From contig NZ_BOML01000027.1 in the NCBI RefSeq assembly GCF_016862175.1, positions 1-64,000 of the forward strand: DNA of 64,000 nt, in the 5' to 3' direction. The position numbers and the translations under genes were made by a program. The notes below the pieces were generated by a model. It made no database searches and had not been told where the DNA came from. It saw nothing but the letters and a program-made list of their open reading frames with translations. This document shows, in pieces, positions 1 to 7,959 of this stretch. This DNA comes from Paractinoplanes durhamensis (GTDB lineage Bacteria > Actinomycetota > Actinomycetes > Mycobacteriales > Micromonosporaceae). Position 1 is the first letter of the stretch. Every line of letters starts with the position of its first letter.

Positions 1-90
1 TGCTTCCACGCGCGGTGCTTCCACGCGCGGTGCCTCCACGCGCGGTGCCTCCACGCGCGGTGCCTCCACGCGCGGTGCCTCCACGCGCGG
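1..90. repeat. 15-bp tandem repeat, six copies, at window edge
   Basis: Six contiguous 15-bp units with only a T/C change in the fourth base of the first two units. The array probably continues to the left of the window. The unit is a multiple of three, so it could be translated: frame 1 reads a five-residue unit (C-F/L-H-A-R) up to a TGA at 91-93, so it could be the repetitive tail of an upstream gene. It could equally be a non-coding minisatellite. No spacers, so it is not a CRISPR. Confidence 0.9.
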
Positions 91-162
91 TGAGTGAGGC
101 AAACGGTCGGGCATGCTCTCACTTTAGCTAAGCGGACGCCTGCGTCCGGTAGCGTCCGGGCG

Positions 163-1155
163 GTGAAGGCGATCTCGATCAAGAAGTTCGGCGGGCCGGA
201 TGGGCTGGCGGTCATCGACCTCCCCGACCCGGCGCCGGCGTCGGGGCAGGTGCTGATCGCCGTCGAGGCGGCCGGGGTCGGCGGCGTCGACGTGATGATC
301 CGCAGCGGTGCTCTGGGTTTTCCCGAGGGTTTTGTCCCGGGCGGTGAGGTCGCCGGGACGGTCACCGCGGTCGGCGAAGACGCCGACCCCGCCTGGATCG
401 GGCGGCGGGTGTGGGCGCCGATCAGCACCAGCGTCGGCGGCGGCTACGCCGAGCAGGCGGTCGCCCCGGTCGGCGACGCCGTTCCGCTGCCGGCCGACCT
501 GTCCGCGGTCGAAGCTGTGGCGCTCGGCAGCGCCGGCATCGTGGCCCACTTCGGCCTGGCCCACGCCCGTTTCGTCCCCGGCGAGTCGGTGCTGGTGCGG
601 GGTGCGGCGGGCAGCCTCGGCATCATGACCGTGCAGCTCGCCGCCAGCGGCGGAGCGGCGGCCGTAGCGGTCACCACCTCGTCCCCCGAGCGCGGCCGCC
701 TGCTACGCGACCTCGGCGCGACCCACGTGCTGAACCGCGACGGCAACCGCGACCACCACGCCGACGCCGACGGCAGCAGCGGCGGCGGCAGTGGCAGCGA
801 CTCCTTCGACGTCATCATCGATGTCGTTGCTGGGCCGGGCATGCCGTTGTTTTTCGAGCGGCTCAAGCCGACCGGCCGGCTCGTCGTCGTCGGTGCGGTT
901 GGTGGCATGCCGCGCGCTGACTTCGGCATGACGATGATGGCGGCGTTTCAGAAGTCGCTGACCTTTGCCACTTTCAGCGCCGCGACGGTGCCGGAGGAGG
1001 CACGGCGAGCCGTCCGGACCGAGCAGTTCGCCGCCGCGGCCCGCGGTGACCTCCGAACCGTGGTGCATGAGGTGCTTCCGCTGGAAGAAGCCGTCCTCGC
1101 GCACCGGAAGATGGCCGCCGGTGAGGTCTTCGGGCGGATCGTGCTTACGCCGTAG
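163..1155 (+). CDS. NADPH:quinone oxidoreductase / zinc-type alcohol dehydrogenase-like protein (MDR family)
   Basis: A 330-residue medium-chain dehydrogenase/reductase that probably reduces quinones or enones with NADPH. The N-terminal GroES-like domain begins with the family start K-A-I-x-I-x-x-F-G-G-P-D and has the core G-A-A-G-S-L-G nucleotide-binding loop at about residues 168-174. The usual zinc cysteines are not evident, which fits the zinc-free quinone oxidoreductase branch. I chose the GTG at 163 because family members start at this lysine; a GTG at 94 would add 23 residues of poor family fit. A glycine/serine/histidine/aspartate-rich insert near residues 200-215 is unusual. Its stop overlaps by 11 bp the stop of the convergent SARP regulator. 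Single gene, function by family only. Confidence 0.85.
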   Translation: MKAISIKKFGGPDGLAVIDLPDPAPASGQVLIAVEAAGVGGVDVMIRSGALGFPEGFVPGGEVAGTVTAVGEDADPAWIGRRVWAPISTSVGGGYAEQAVAPVGDAVPLPADLSAVEAVALGSAGIVAHFGLAHARFVPGESVLVRGAAGSLGIMTVQLAASGGAAAVAVTTSSPERGRLLRDLGATHVLNRDGNRDHHADADGSSGGGSGSDSFDVIIDVVAGPGMPLFFERLKPTGRLVVVGAVGGMPRADFGMTMMAAFQKSLTFATFSAATVPEEARRAVRTEQFAAAARGDLRTVVHEVLPLEEAVLAHRKMAAGEVFGRIVLTP

Positions 1156-4100
1156 CGACCCTCAGTGAGCTCACGGCGGCCGTACCGTCCAACTCCCAGC
1201 CGCTCGCGTAGGCCTCGGCGTAGACCTCTTCGCCCAGCGACGCCCGCCCACGGTCGGTCAGCGCGCGGACCTGCGGATCGGTGTGGTCGTGGGCGCCGCG
1301 CAGCCGGGCGGCGACCCCGAGCAGCCGGGCCGACTCGTCGTGCCGGCCGCGGGCCTCGGCGAGCGCGGCGACCTGCACGGCCACCTGCGACACGATCGGC
1401 AGTTCCTGGGTGGCCAGTGCCGCCGCATACGCCTCCCCCAGCGCCTTGTCCGCGCCGGCGAGGTCGCCCCGCGCCAGGCGGAGCGCGGCCCGGGCGTTGG
1501 CGACGAAGCTCCGGGCGCCGTGCGTGGGGAACCCGGTGTCGCCGAGCAGACCCCGGTCGGCGTGGTCGAGCAGCTCGCCGGCCCGGTCGAGGTCGCCGAG
1601 ATACACCCGCAGGGCGGCTTCCCGCGCGTCGATGAGGATCAGCATCTCGGCCGAGGACGAGGACGACGATGCGTGCTGCGCCCGCGCCCGGGCCGCGTCG
1701 AGAAGGGCCGTCGCCGGGCCGGTGTCGCCGCGACGCACGTACACGTCGATCCAGCGCAGGTCGCTGTAGAGCTGGTCGCCGAGGCTGGGTGCGCCGAACT
1801 CGGCGGCCAGCGTCCGGGCCTCCCCCAGGTCGGCCAGCGCGCCGTCGAGGTCGTCGTATCGCCGCAGGTGGGCGCGCATCGACAGGACACCGGCCTCGCC
1901 CCAGCGGTCGCCGGCCTGCCGGAAGCGGGTCAGGGCCGCCGCCACGTGGACCCGCATCGCGTCGAGCTCCCCGGTGTTCTCGGCGATCTCGGCCTGGAAC
2001 ATGTGGGCCAGCCCGGCCAGCCACCCGTCGTCGCCGTCGGCGAGCTCCCGGAAGATGCCGAGCGCGGCCGCCGGGTCCTGCAGGAAGAGCAGGATCGGGC
2101 CGATCACCCGGTAGTGGCTGGGCAGCTCCGGATAGGTGCGCAGCCGGTCGGCCAGCGCGCGCATCTCGGCCCGGTCGTCCGCGGCCTCCTCGCCGCTGAT
2201 CCCGGAGAGGATGTCGGCCCGGTTGAGCAGGAAGGCGGCCCGGGCGCAGTCACGCTGGGCCGCAGGCCCGTCCGGTGGCAGCGCCAGGGCCGCGCTGAAC
2301 CAGTAGGCGGCGTCGGCATGCCGGCCGCACATCTGCCAGTACCAGGTCAGGGTCAGCGCGAGGGCGACCGCCCCGGCCGGGTCGCCACTGGCGCAGAGGT
2401 GGCGCAGGGCGGCGATCGTGTTGTCGTACTCGGCGCCGATGACCTTCATCGCCGTCGGCTGGCCGGCCCCACGCAGCTGCGGGTCGTGCCGGGACATCAG
2501 CTCGGTGAAGTGGGCGGCGGCCAGATCCCGGGTCGCGCCGACGTCGGGCAGCCGGTCCATGCCGTACTCGCGAATGGTTTCCAGCATGCGGTGGCGGCCG
2601 GTGTCCGGCGCGAGCTGCAGCAGCGACCGGTCGACGAGGGCGGCGAGCAGGTCGGGGATGTCGGCGTCGGGCACGCCGGTGCCGGCGCAGACCGCGGTGG
2701 CCGAGGCGGGCGTGACGCCGCCGGGCAGAATCGAGATGCGTTCCGCGACCGTACGCTCGTGCTCGTCGAGCAACTCCCAGCTCCAGGTGATGACCGCGCG
2801 CAGCGTGCGATGCCGGGCCGGGGCCGTGCGGCTGCCGGTGGTGAGCAGGCGGAACCGGTCGGAGAGCCGGTCGGCCAGTTCGGGCAGGGCCAGCGTCCGC
2901 AGCCGGGCGGCGGCCAGCTCGAGGGCGAGCGGCAGACCGTCCAGGCCGTGCACGACCCGCACGATGTCCGGCAGCGTGGTCACGTCGACGGCGAACGAAG
3001 GCCGGACCGCGGCGGCCCGCTCGGCGAACAGGCGCACCGAGGCCACCGACCGGGCCTGTTCGACGTCGTCGCCGGGGCCGGGCAGGGCGAGCGGGCCGAG
3101 CGGCACCAGCGCCTCGCCGTCGACCGCGAGGGGTTCGCGGCTGGTGGCGAGCACCCGCAGCCCGGGGCAGCGGGTCAGCAGCGCCGCGACCAGGCGGGCC
3201 ACGGCGTCGATCAGATGCTCGCAGTTGTCGACCAGTAACAGGCACTCCCGGCCGCTGAGTTCGTCGACGAGGGCGTCCAGTTCGTCACCGCCGGTCCGCC
3301 GCCCGGGGCGCAGACCGATCCCGGCCAGCACGGTGGCCGCGATCTTCGCGGGCTCGGTGACGGCCGCGAGGTCGATGAACCAGGCGCCGTCGCGCTGGCG
3401 GGCGGCTTCCAGCGCGAGCCGGGTCTTCCCGGCGCCACCCGGGCCGAGCACGGTGACGAGCCGCCCGGCGGTGAGCAGGGCATCGATCCGGGCGAGGTCG
3501 CCGGCCCGGCCGATGAAGCTGCTCAGCGCAGCGGGCAGGTTGCCGGGCCGGCGGTCGACCACCGAAGGCGCGGGACGCAGCAGCCGCAGGTGCCGTTCCC
3601 GCAGCGCGGCGCCCGGGTCGGTACCGAGCGTGTCGGCCAGGGCCTGCCGGGTCTGTTCGTAGCGGGCGAGAGCATCGGCCTGCCGGCCCTGGGCGGCGAG
3701 CGCGTCCATGAGCAGGGCCGCGGCCCGCTCGTGGACGGGCTGGTCGGCCAGCAGCGAAGCGAGCCGGGCGGCCGCGTCCTCGGCCCGGTCCGACGCCAGC
3801 TCGGCCTCGGCGAGGTCGGCCACCGCCTCGATCGACATCTGCACCAGCCGGGTCGCCACGGTGGGCGCGACGGCGGCAATGACCGCCGGATCGCCCCACC
3901 GCGCCACCGCCTCGCTGAGCTGCAGCGCCGCGGCGGCCGGGTCACCGGCCCGCAGCCGTTCCCGGCCGGCCGCGGCAAGCTGCTCGAAGTGCAGGGCATC
4001 CACGTCGGCCGGGGCCACCACCAACTGGTAGCCGGCTCCGCTCTGGACGATGTCGCCGCCCGTACCGAGCACCTTGCGCAGCCGGGAGACGAGGGTCTGC

Positions 4101-4294
4101 AGGGCGGGGCGGACGCCGGGCGGCGGCTCCTCGCCCCAAATGGCGCCGATCAGCACGGACGACTCGACCGCGCGGCCGCCGGCCAGCGCCAGCCGCACCA
4201 CCAGGCTCTGCAGCCGCGTGCCGGCCAGAGGCACGACCAAGTCGCCGCGGGACACCCGGAATGCGCCGAGCAGCGTGACGCGAAGCGGTCCCAT
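1145..4294 (-). CDS. SARP/AfsR-type transcriptional regulator with NB-ARC-like ATPase and TPR-like tail
   Basis: A 1049-residue cytoplasmic regulator. Residues 1-95 form an OmpR-like winged helix (R-V-T-L-L-G-A-F start, W-G-E-E-P segment), about 100-245 the bacterial transcriptional activation (BTAD) domain, about 260-560 an AAA/NB-ARC ATPase with Walker A GPGGAGKT at 284-291 and Walker B LLLVDN at 352-357, and the rest alpha-helical repeats resembling TPRs. This is the AfsR/large SARP architecture, which in actinomycetes often controls secondary metabolism. No biosynthetic cluster adjoins it, so its targets are unknown. The divergent DUF998 gene starts 82 bp away and could share the control region. 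Full length, no defects seen. Confidence 0.9.
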   Translation of the reverse strand: MGPLRVTLLGAFRVSRGDLVVPLAGTRLQSLVVRLALAGGRAVESSVLIGAIWGEEPPPGVRPALQTLVSRLRKVLGTGGDIVQSGAGYQLVVAPADVDALHFEQLAAAGRERLRAGDPAAAALQLSEAVARWGDPAVIAAVAPTVATRLVQMSIEAVADLAEAELASDRAEDAAARLASLLADQPVHERAAALLMDALAAQGRQADALARYEQTRQALADTLGTDPGAALRERHLRLLRPAPSVVDRRPGNLPAALSSFIGRAGDLARIDALLTAGRLVTVLGPGGAGKTRLALEAARQRDGAWFIDLAAVTEPAKIAATVLAGIGLRPGRRTGGDELDALVDELSGRECLLLVDNCEHLIDAVARLVAALLTRCPGLRVLATSREPLAVDGEALVPLGPLALPGPGDDVEQARSVASVRLFAERAAAVRPSFAVDVTTLPDIVRVVHGLDGLPLALELAAARLRTLALPELADRLSDRFRLLTTGSRTAPARHRTLRAVITWSWELLDEHERTVAERISILPGGVTPASATAVCAGTGVPDADIPDLLAALVDRSLLQLAPDTGRHRMLETIREYGMDRLPDVGATRDLAAAHFTELMSRHDPQLRGAGQPTAMKVIGAEYDNTIAALRHLCASGDPAGAVALALTLTWYWQMCGRHADAAYWFSAALALPPDGPAAQRDCARAAFLLNRADILSGISGEEAADDRAEMRALADRLRTYPELPSHYRVIGPILLFLQDPAAALGIFRELADGDDGWLAGLAHMFQAEIAENTGELDAMRVHVAAALTRFRQAGDRWGEAGVLSMRAHLRRYDDLDGALADLGEARTLAAEFGAPSLGDQLYSDLRWIDVYVRRGDTGPATALLDAARARAQHASSSSSSAEMLILIDAREAALRVYLGDLDRAGELLDHADRGLLGDTGFPTHGARSFVANARAALRLARGDLAGADKALGEAYAAALATQELPIVSQVAVQVAALAEARGRHDESARLLGVAARLRGAHDHTDPQVRALTDRGRASLGEEVYAEAYASGWELDGTAAVSSLRVATA

Positions 4295-4376
4295 GCCCCG
4301 ATCCTGTCAGCGCCGTGTTTGCCCGGTGTCAGTGGCCCGCCCCAGTGTTCGGGCACATCGACCACCGGAGGACACC

Positions 4377-4982
4377 ATGGCCCAGCCCCGCGCAACGGCA
4401 ACGCTCATAGCGAGCGGCGCCATCTACTTCATCGCCGAGTTCATCGCCGCCGCGGCGTGGACGGATCCGCCCTACAGCTACACGTACCACTACATCAGCA
4501 ACCTCGGCGTGCACGGCCCGTCGACCGGCTTCGGCCAGTACATGTACTCGCCGCTGGCGTGGGTGATGAACGCCGGCTTCATCCTGTTCGGGATCACCGC
4601 GTTCGCCGGCGTCGTCCAGCTGAAGGGCCGCCGCCCGGCCGCGATCGTCCTGGCGGCCCTGCTCGCGATCGGCGTCACCCTGGTCGGGCTGTTCCCGGGC
4701 TCGGGCGAGGCGATCGAGAACGGCACCGCCGCCTATCACGGACTGGGCGCGTTCGCCGCCTTCATCGCCGGGAACGCCCTGGTGATCCTGCTCGGCCGGA
4801 CATACCGGATCAGGGCGCTGGTGGTGCTCGGGGTCGTCGGCTTCGTCTCGCTGGCCGCCTTCATGGCCGACCTGGCGTCCGAAGCCAACCTCCTCATCGG
4901 ACTGGTCGAACGCGGCGCGGTGTATTCGACCGTGATCGGCCTGATCACCGTGGGCGTCGCGCTGCGGCGACGCCCACGGTGA
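4377..4982 (+). CDS. DUF998 family membrane protein
   Basis: A 201-residue integral membrane protein with about six hydrophobic segments. The early Y-H-Y-I-S-N-L-G motif with polar loop and the G-L-F-P-G-S-G-E loop after the third helix are hallmarks of the DUF998 family, whose function is not established. The ATG at 4377 is preceded by GGAGG at a good distance, so upstream in-frame ATGs are unlikely. It is transcribed away from the SARP regulator, sharing an 82-bp intergenic region, and ends 4 bp before the stop of the convergent lipoprotein gene. Confidence 0.85.
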   Translation: MAQPRATATLIASGAIYFIAEFIAAAAWTDPPYSYTYHYISNLGVHGPSTGFGQYMYSPLAWVMNAGFILFGITAFAGVVQLKGRRPAAIVLAALLAIGVTLVGLFPGSGEAIENGTAAYHGLGAFAAFIAGNALVILLGRTYRIRALVVLGVVGFVSLAAFMADLASEANLLIGLVERGAVYSTVIGLITVGVALRRRPR

Positions 4983-4986
4983 AGGG

Positions 4987-6210
4987 TCAGCAGGTGCCCT
5001 TGACGACCTTCGGCGCCTTGGCGGTGCTGCTCGGCAGCGTCAGGCAGGCCTTGCTGCCGCCGACGGTCACCTCGGCCACGCCACGCTTGATGATCTTCGC
5101 CTTGTAGGGCGAACCGGCCAGGTCGGCGATCGCCTCCTTGAGGTGGTCGGCCGGCTTGCCGCCGTCCTCCTCGGCCAGGTCCATCGCCGAGTACCCCAGC
5201 ATGTCCGCGATGCCGGTGGCGCTGTCGGTGGTCGGGTCGGTGCCGACCAGCGCCTTGGTGTCGAGCTTCTTGGCCCCCTCGGGTGCGGCGATCTCGCTGC
5301 CGGTGGTCACCTCGAGCCGGACCGCGGCCCGGCCGGTCGCGCCGTCGATGAACTGCAGGAGGTTGACCTCGAGGGCGGTCAGCTTGCCGTTGTCGACCCA
5401 CAGGTCGAGCACGATCGGCCGGTCCTTCGGCGCCTCGCCCAGGTCCTCGGTGAGGTCGGCGGCGTCGGACGAGCTGACCGCGGTGGCGATCCGCTTGACC
5501 TCGGCGTACGCCTTCGTGGTCGACGACGTGACGACCAGGTGCTTCTTGTCGGCCGTGTCCCGGACGACGCTCGCGCCGTCGAAGAGGTTCTGCGCGCCGG
5601 TCTTCAGCTCGGTGATGGTCTTCTGCGAGTCGAGATTCTCGGCCGGCAGCCCGAAGCCGGACTGGCCGAGGCTGGCCGCCTCCTTGAGGTCGACCGAGAT
5701 CCACCCACCGTCGAAGAGCGTCCCGAACCCCGGGTTGGCGCCCATCTCGGACTTGATCTCGTCGATGTCGGCGGCCGATTCACCGAACTTCTTGGCCAGC
5801 TCGTTGACCGGTGCCTTCGCGTACAGCGTCTTGTCGACTAGCCGGATCTCGGTGCCGGTCACGCCGTCGATGGTGGCGGCCAGCAGCGACCGGTCGTCGT
5901 CGGCGCCGTCGCCGGCCTGGTCGTACGCGATCGTGGCGGACGAGTTGAACAGCTTCCGCATCACGTCCTCGTCGACCGGTCCGCTGTCCTTGTCCTTGGC
6001 CGCCTCCGCCTTCAGCGCGGTGATCAGGTCGTCGGCGCTGCCGGTGACCTTGACCGTGAACCCGGCCTGCTTCGCCTCGGCGAGGTGCTGGGCGGCGCTA
6101 CGCAGCTCCAGCTTCGGCTCAAGGCTCTTGATCTGCTCGGCACACCCACCGACCACCACCAGCGCGGTGACACCGGCGGCAGCTCCCGCCCAGAGTCGCT
6201 TCCTACGCAT
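4987..6210 (-). CDS. Secreted lipoprotein of unknown function
   Basis: A 407-residue protein with a type II signal peptide: basic start M-R-R-K-R, hydrophobic stretch and a V-V-G-G-C lipobox with Cys at residue 23, so it should be anchored on the outer face of the membrane. The mature part is rich in Asp, Lys and Ala and has alternating strand/helix character without cysteine clusters or catalytic motifs that I recognise. The repeated pattern of exposed beta strands recalls LppX/LprG-type lipid-carrier lipoproteins, but that comparison is only structural impression. It stands alone and convergent to the DUF998 gene. Confidence 0.8.
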   Translation of the reverse strand: MRRKRLWAGAAAGVTALVVVGGCAEQIKSLEPKLELRSAAQHLAEAKQAGFTVKVTGSADDLITALKAEAAKDKDSGPVDEDVMRKLFNSSATIAYDQAGDGADDDRSLLAATIDGVTGTEIRLVDKTLYAKAPVNELAKKFGESAADIDEIKSEMGANPGFGTLFDGGWISVDLKEAASLGQSGFGLPAENLDSQKTITELKTGAQNLFDGASVVRDTADKKHLVVTSSTTKAYAEVKRIATAVSSSDAADLTEDLGEAPKDRPIVLDLWVDNGKLTALEVNLLQFIDGATGRAAVRLEVTTGSEIAAPEGAKKLDTKALVGTDPTTDSATGIADMLGYSAMDLAEEDGGKPADHLKEAIADLAGSPYKAKIIKRGVAEVTVGGSKACLTLPSSTAKAPKVVKGTC

Positions 6211-6326
6211 TTCTCTCCCCCGTCAGGCGCGCATCAACACCCATGATGGTGATGACCGCACGCAAGGCTCCAAGACAAAGGCCCCAAAGCACCAGAGGCG
6301 AACGTACGAATCACAGCGGCCCGTTG

Positions 6327-6452
6327 CTACAAAACAGCCGCGGTCCGTACGGCCCCGATGACCAGCGCGATGGCGACCGCCTCGACGACACTGAGCTGCC
6401 GGCCCAGCAGCAGGTAGCCGGCGAGGCAGGCGACGGCCGGCCCGAGGCTCAT
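6327..6452 (-). pseudogene. Remnant: C-terminal end of an EamA/DMT-family transporter
   Basis: Reading the minus strand from the ATG at 6450-6452 to a TAG at 6327-6329 gives 41 residues beginning M-S-L-G-P-A-V-A and continuing through G-Y-L-L-L-G and S-V-V-E-A-V-A-I-A-L-V to I-G-A-V-R. This matches the end of EamA (drug/metabolite transporter) proteins, where the last two helices carry a SLxPAVAxLxGxLLLGE-type motif. Eight preceding transmembrane segments are absent; upstream of 6452 the sequence changes to lower-GC DNA. Codon use is typical of the host. This is a truncated leftover, not a working gene. Confidence 0.7.
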
Positions 6453-6491
6453 CGATTCTGCGGGCAAATGCCATATTCGACCCAGAATGAG

Positions 6492-7214
6492 CTAAAGAAA
6501 ATAGAAAAAGAGCTGGGCCATCACCCAGGCGCAGCCGCCAAGAACGACTCCGATTCCGACACCAATCGCCCACCACGCTCGGCGTGATAGCGGCCGCAAG
6601 GGGTGGGAATAGTATCCGCCGCTCCCGTTGCCAGCCCTCTTCTCGAATACGTTGCGGGCGGAGAAGCTTCCGGTCAATAGCCAGGACCAGCCGCAGGCAA
6701 TCGTGTATGGAATTAGCGCGAGAATGCCGAGACACCATGCGTACTGCGTAGAGTGCCGGCGCTCATGATAAAGAAATTCCGCAGGCAATGTGGTGGTATC
6801 TCGGCGACTGACAACGACGTTTCCTAGGGTGAAAACTGTTCCGCGAGGCCATCTCAACTGGTACGGGAAGGCGTGGATCATCCGGTATTGCGACGCTGTT
6901 CGATGTGGCTTGGCTCCGCCGATCAGAGCCATCAGGACTCCAGCAGGCGTGGACAGGTTTATGAAGTTGACGATTTCACGGACGCGCCAGAGAACGTTCT
7001 CTCGCCGGACGACGTACGAGGCCGCAATGGTGACGAGCCCTCCGGCGGCGACACCCGAAGCGGTCAACGTGGCGACCGGATTGCCCTGAACAAGACCAGT
7101 GGCCCTGGCGCCGAGCCAAAGCACCGCCGCCGACACCACATTGATGGCGACACCCTCCAGGAACCGGCGTATCGGGCCAGGCGTCACCGGCGAGTCATGC
7201 CCCCGATCGCTCAC
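6492..7214 (-). CDS. Membrane protein with HExRHxxQ motif, lower-GC
   Basis: About 240 residues with hydrophobic segments near the N-terminus, the middle and the extreme C-terminus. After the central region there is a H-E-R-R-H-S-T-Q-Y motif followed by a hydrophobic stretch; H-E-x-x-H-x-x-Q patterns occur in membrane metallopeptidase-like proteins, but no third ligand can be assigned, so enzymatic activity is unproven. The GTG at 7212-7214 is a plausible start; an open frame extends to 7292 with worse amino-acid character. Third codon positions are clearly less G/C-rich than in neighbouring genes. With gene remnants on both sides it looks like acquired DNA. Confidence 0.6.
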   Translation of the reverse strand: MSDRGHDSPVTPGPIRRFLEGVAINVVSAAVLWLGARATGLVQGNPVATLTASGVAAGGLVTIAASYVVRRENVLWRVREIVNFINLSTPAGVLMALIGGAKPHRTASQYRMIHAFPYQLRWPRGTVFTLGNVVVSRRDTTTLPAEFLYHERRHSTQYAWCLGILALIPYTIACGWSWLLTGSFSARNVFEKRAGNGSGGYYSHPLRPLSRRAWWAIGVGIGVVLGGCAWVMAQLFFYFL

Positions 7215-7303
7215 TCTTCGATTCTGCGGCAGCGCACCAGCGGCACAGCGGCGACTGTCGGCTTCCCGTCGTGCGCAGCGAAGTTGAATCAAGACTTGAC
7301 TGG

Positions 7304-7384
7304 TCTGGCGGCCCGGCGAGCCATCCGGCGGTGGCCGACCTGCTCGCCCTGGCCCGTACGCTCAGTTCGAGCCTTGACAGTTAG
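7304..7384 (+). pseudogene. Possible C-terminal remnant of a plus-strand gene
   Basis: From about 7304 the plus strand reads 26 residues with host-like G/C-rich codons (S-G-G-P-A-S-H-P-A-V-A-D-L-L-A-L-A-R-T-L and a short tail) ending at TAG 7382-7384. There is no start or RBS, and the sequence to its left is lower-GC. It could be the tail of a regulator gene once divergent from the EamA transporter whose end survives at 6327-6452. The family cannot be assigned from 26 residues. Confidence 0.35.
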
Positions 7385-7402
7385 AGCCTTAACGGTTAGC
7401 TT
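7374..7402 (+). promoter_or_regulatory. Promoter and possible operator of the MarR gene (leaderless)
   Basis: A consensus -35 TTGACA lies at 7374-7379 and, after 17 bp, a -10-like TAGCTT at 7397-7402. Transcription would begin at or just before the ATG at 7410, giving a leaderless mRNA; no Shine-Dalgarno sequence is present. The stretch 7380-7393 contains the interrupted inverted repeat GTTA..TAAC and a second GTTAG/CTAAG pair follows, a reasonable autoregulatory site for the MarR protein. Confidence 0.55.
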
Positions 7403-7409
7403 TCTAAGC

Positions 7410-7847
7410 ATGGATACGCCGAAGCTCACCACCTCGCTCGACCTGCTCCGCTGGATCGGCTGGGCCCAGCGCAAGCACGGTGAGGACTGGATCCGGGCCC
7501 GCGAGCTCAGTCACGAGCAGAGCTTCGTCCTGGGTTACCTGGTGCAGACGCCCGGCGCGATCCAGCGCGACATCGCCGAGGTCAGCCGCACCAGCGCGGC
7601 CAGCGTCTCCAGCCTCCTGCAGGGGCTCGAGCGCCGCGGCCTGGTCGAGCGCCGCACCGAGAGCGGCAACGAGCGCAGCAAGCGCGTCTACGCGACGGCG
7701 GCCGGCGCCGAGCTGATCTCCGGGTTCGAGACCGCGATGGCCGACGTCGAGGAGATCATCCTCGGCCCGCTCGACCAGGCCGAACGAGCCACCCTGCACG
7801 CCCTGCTCACGAAGATCACCGCGGAGCTGCCGCAACCGACCCGCTAG
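7410..7847 (+). CDS. MarR-family transcriptional regulator
   Basis: A 145-residue winged-helix regulator. The DNA-binding core runs from about residue 45 to 100: an I-Q-R-D-I-A-E recognition region, S-A-A-S-V-S-S-L-L-Q-G-L-E-R-R-G-L-V helix and the wing R-R-T-E-S-G-N-E-R-S-K-R-V-Y, followed by the dimerisation helices. It precedes a MATE exporter gene in the same direction by 112 bp, so it most likely represses that pump in answer to a toxic ligand, as is usual for MarR-transporter pairs. The ATG at 7410 appears leaderless. Confidence 0.9.
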   Translation: MDTPKLTTSLDLLRWIGWAQRKHGEDWIRARELSHEQSFVLGYLVQTPGAIQRDIAEVSRTSAASVSSLLQGLERRGLVERRTESGNERSKRVYATAAGAELISGFETAMADVEEIILGPLDQAERATLHALLTKITAELPQPTR

Positions 7848-7959
7848 CCCGCCCCGCACTCAGCCCTTCACCTCACCGTGCCGATGAATCTGCCGGCGCG
7901 CCATCAGGCGCGCCCAAATCCGATCGGTGCGCTCGATCCTGCCTGGAAACGGAGCGATC

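Noticed and set aside
1..90. CRISPR array at the window start
   Set aside because: The units are 15 bp and directly adjacent with no spacers, and no cas genes are in the window.
1283..3238. Long open frame opposite the SARP regulator
   Set aside because: Same reason: compositional shadow with no RBS or family, fully covered by the regulator gene.
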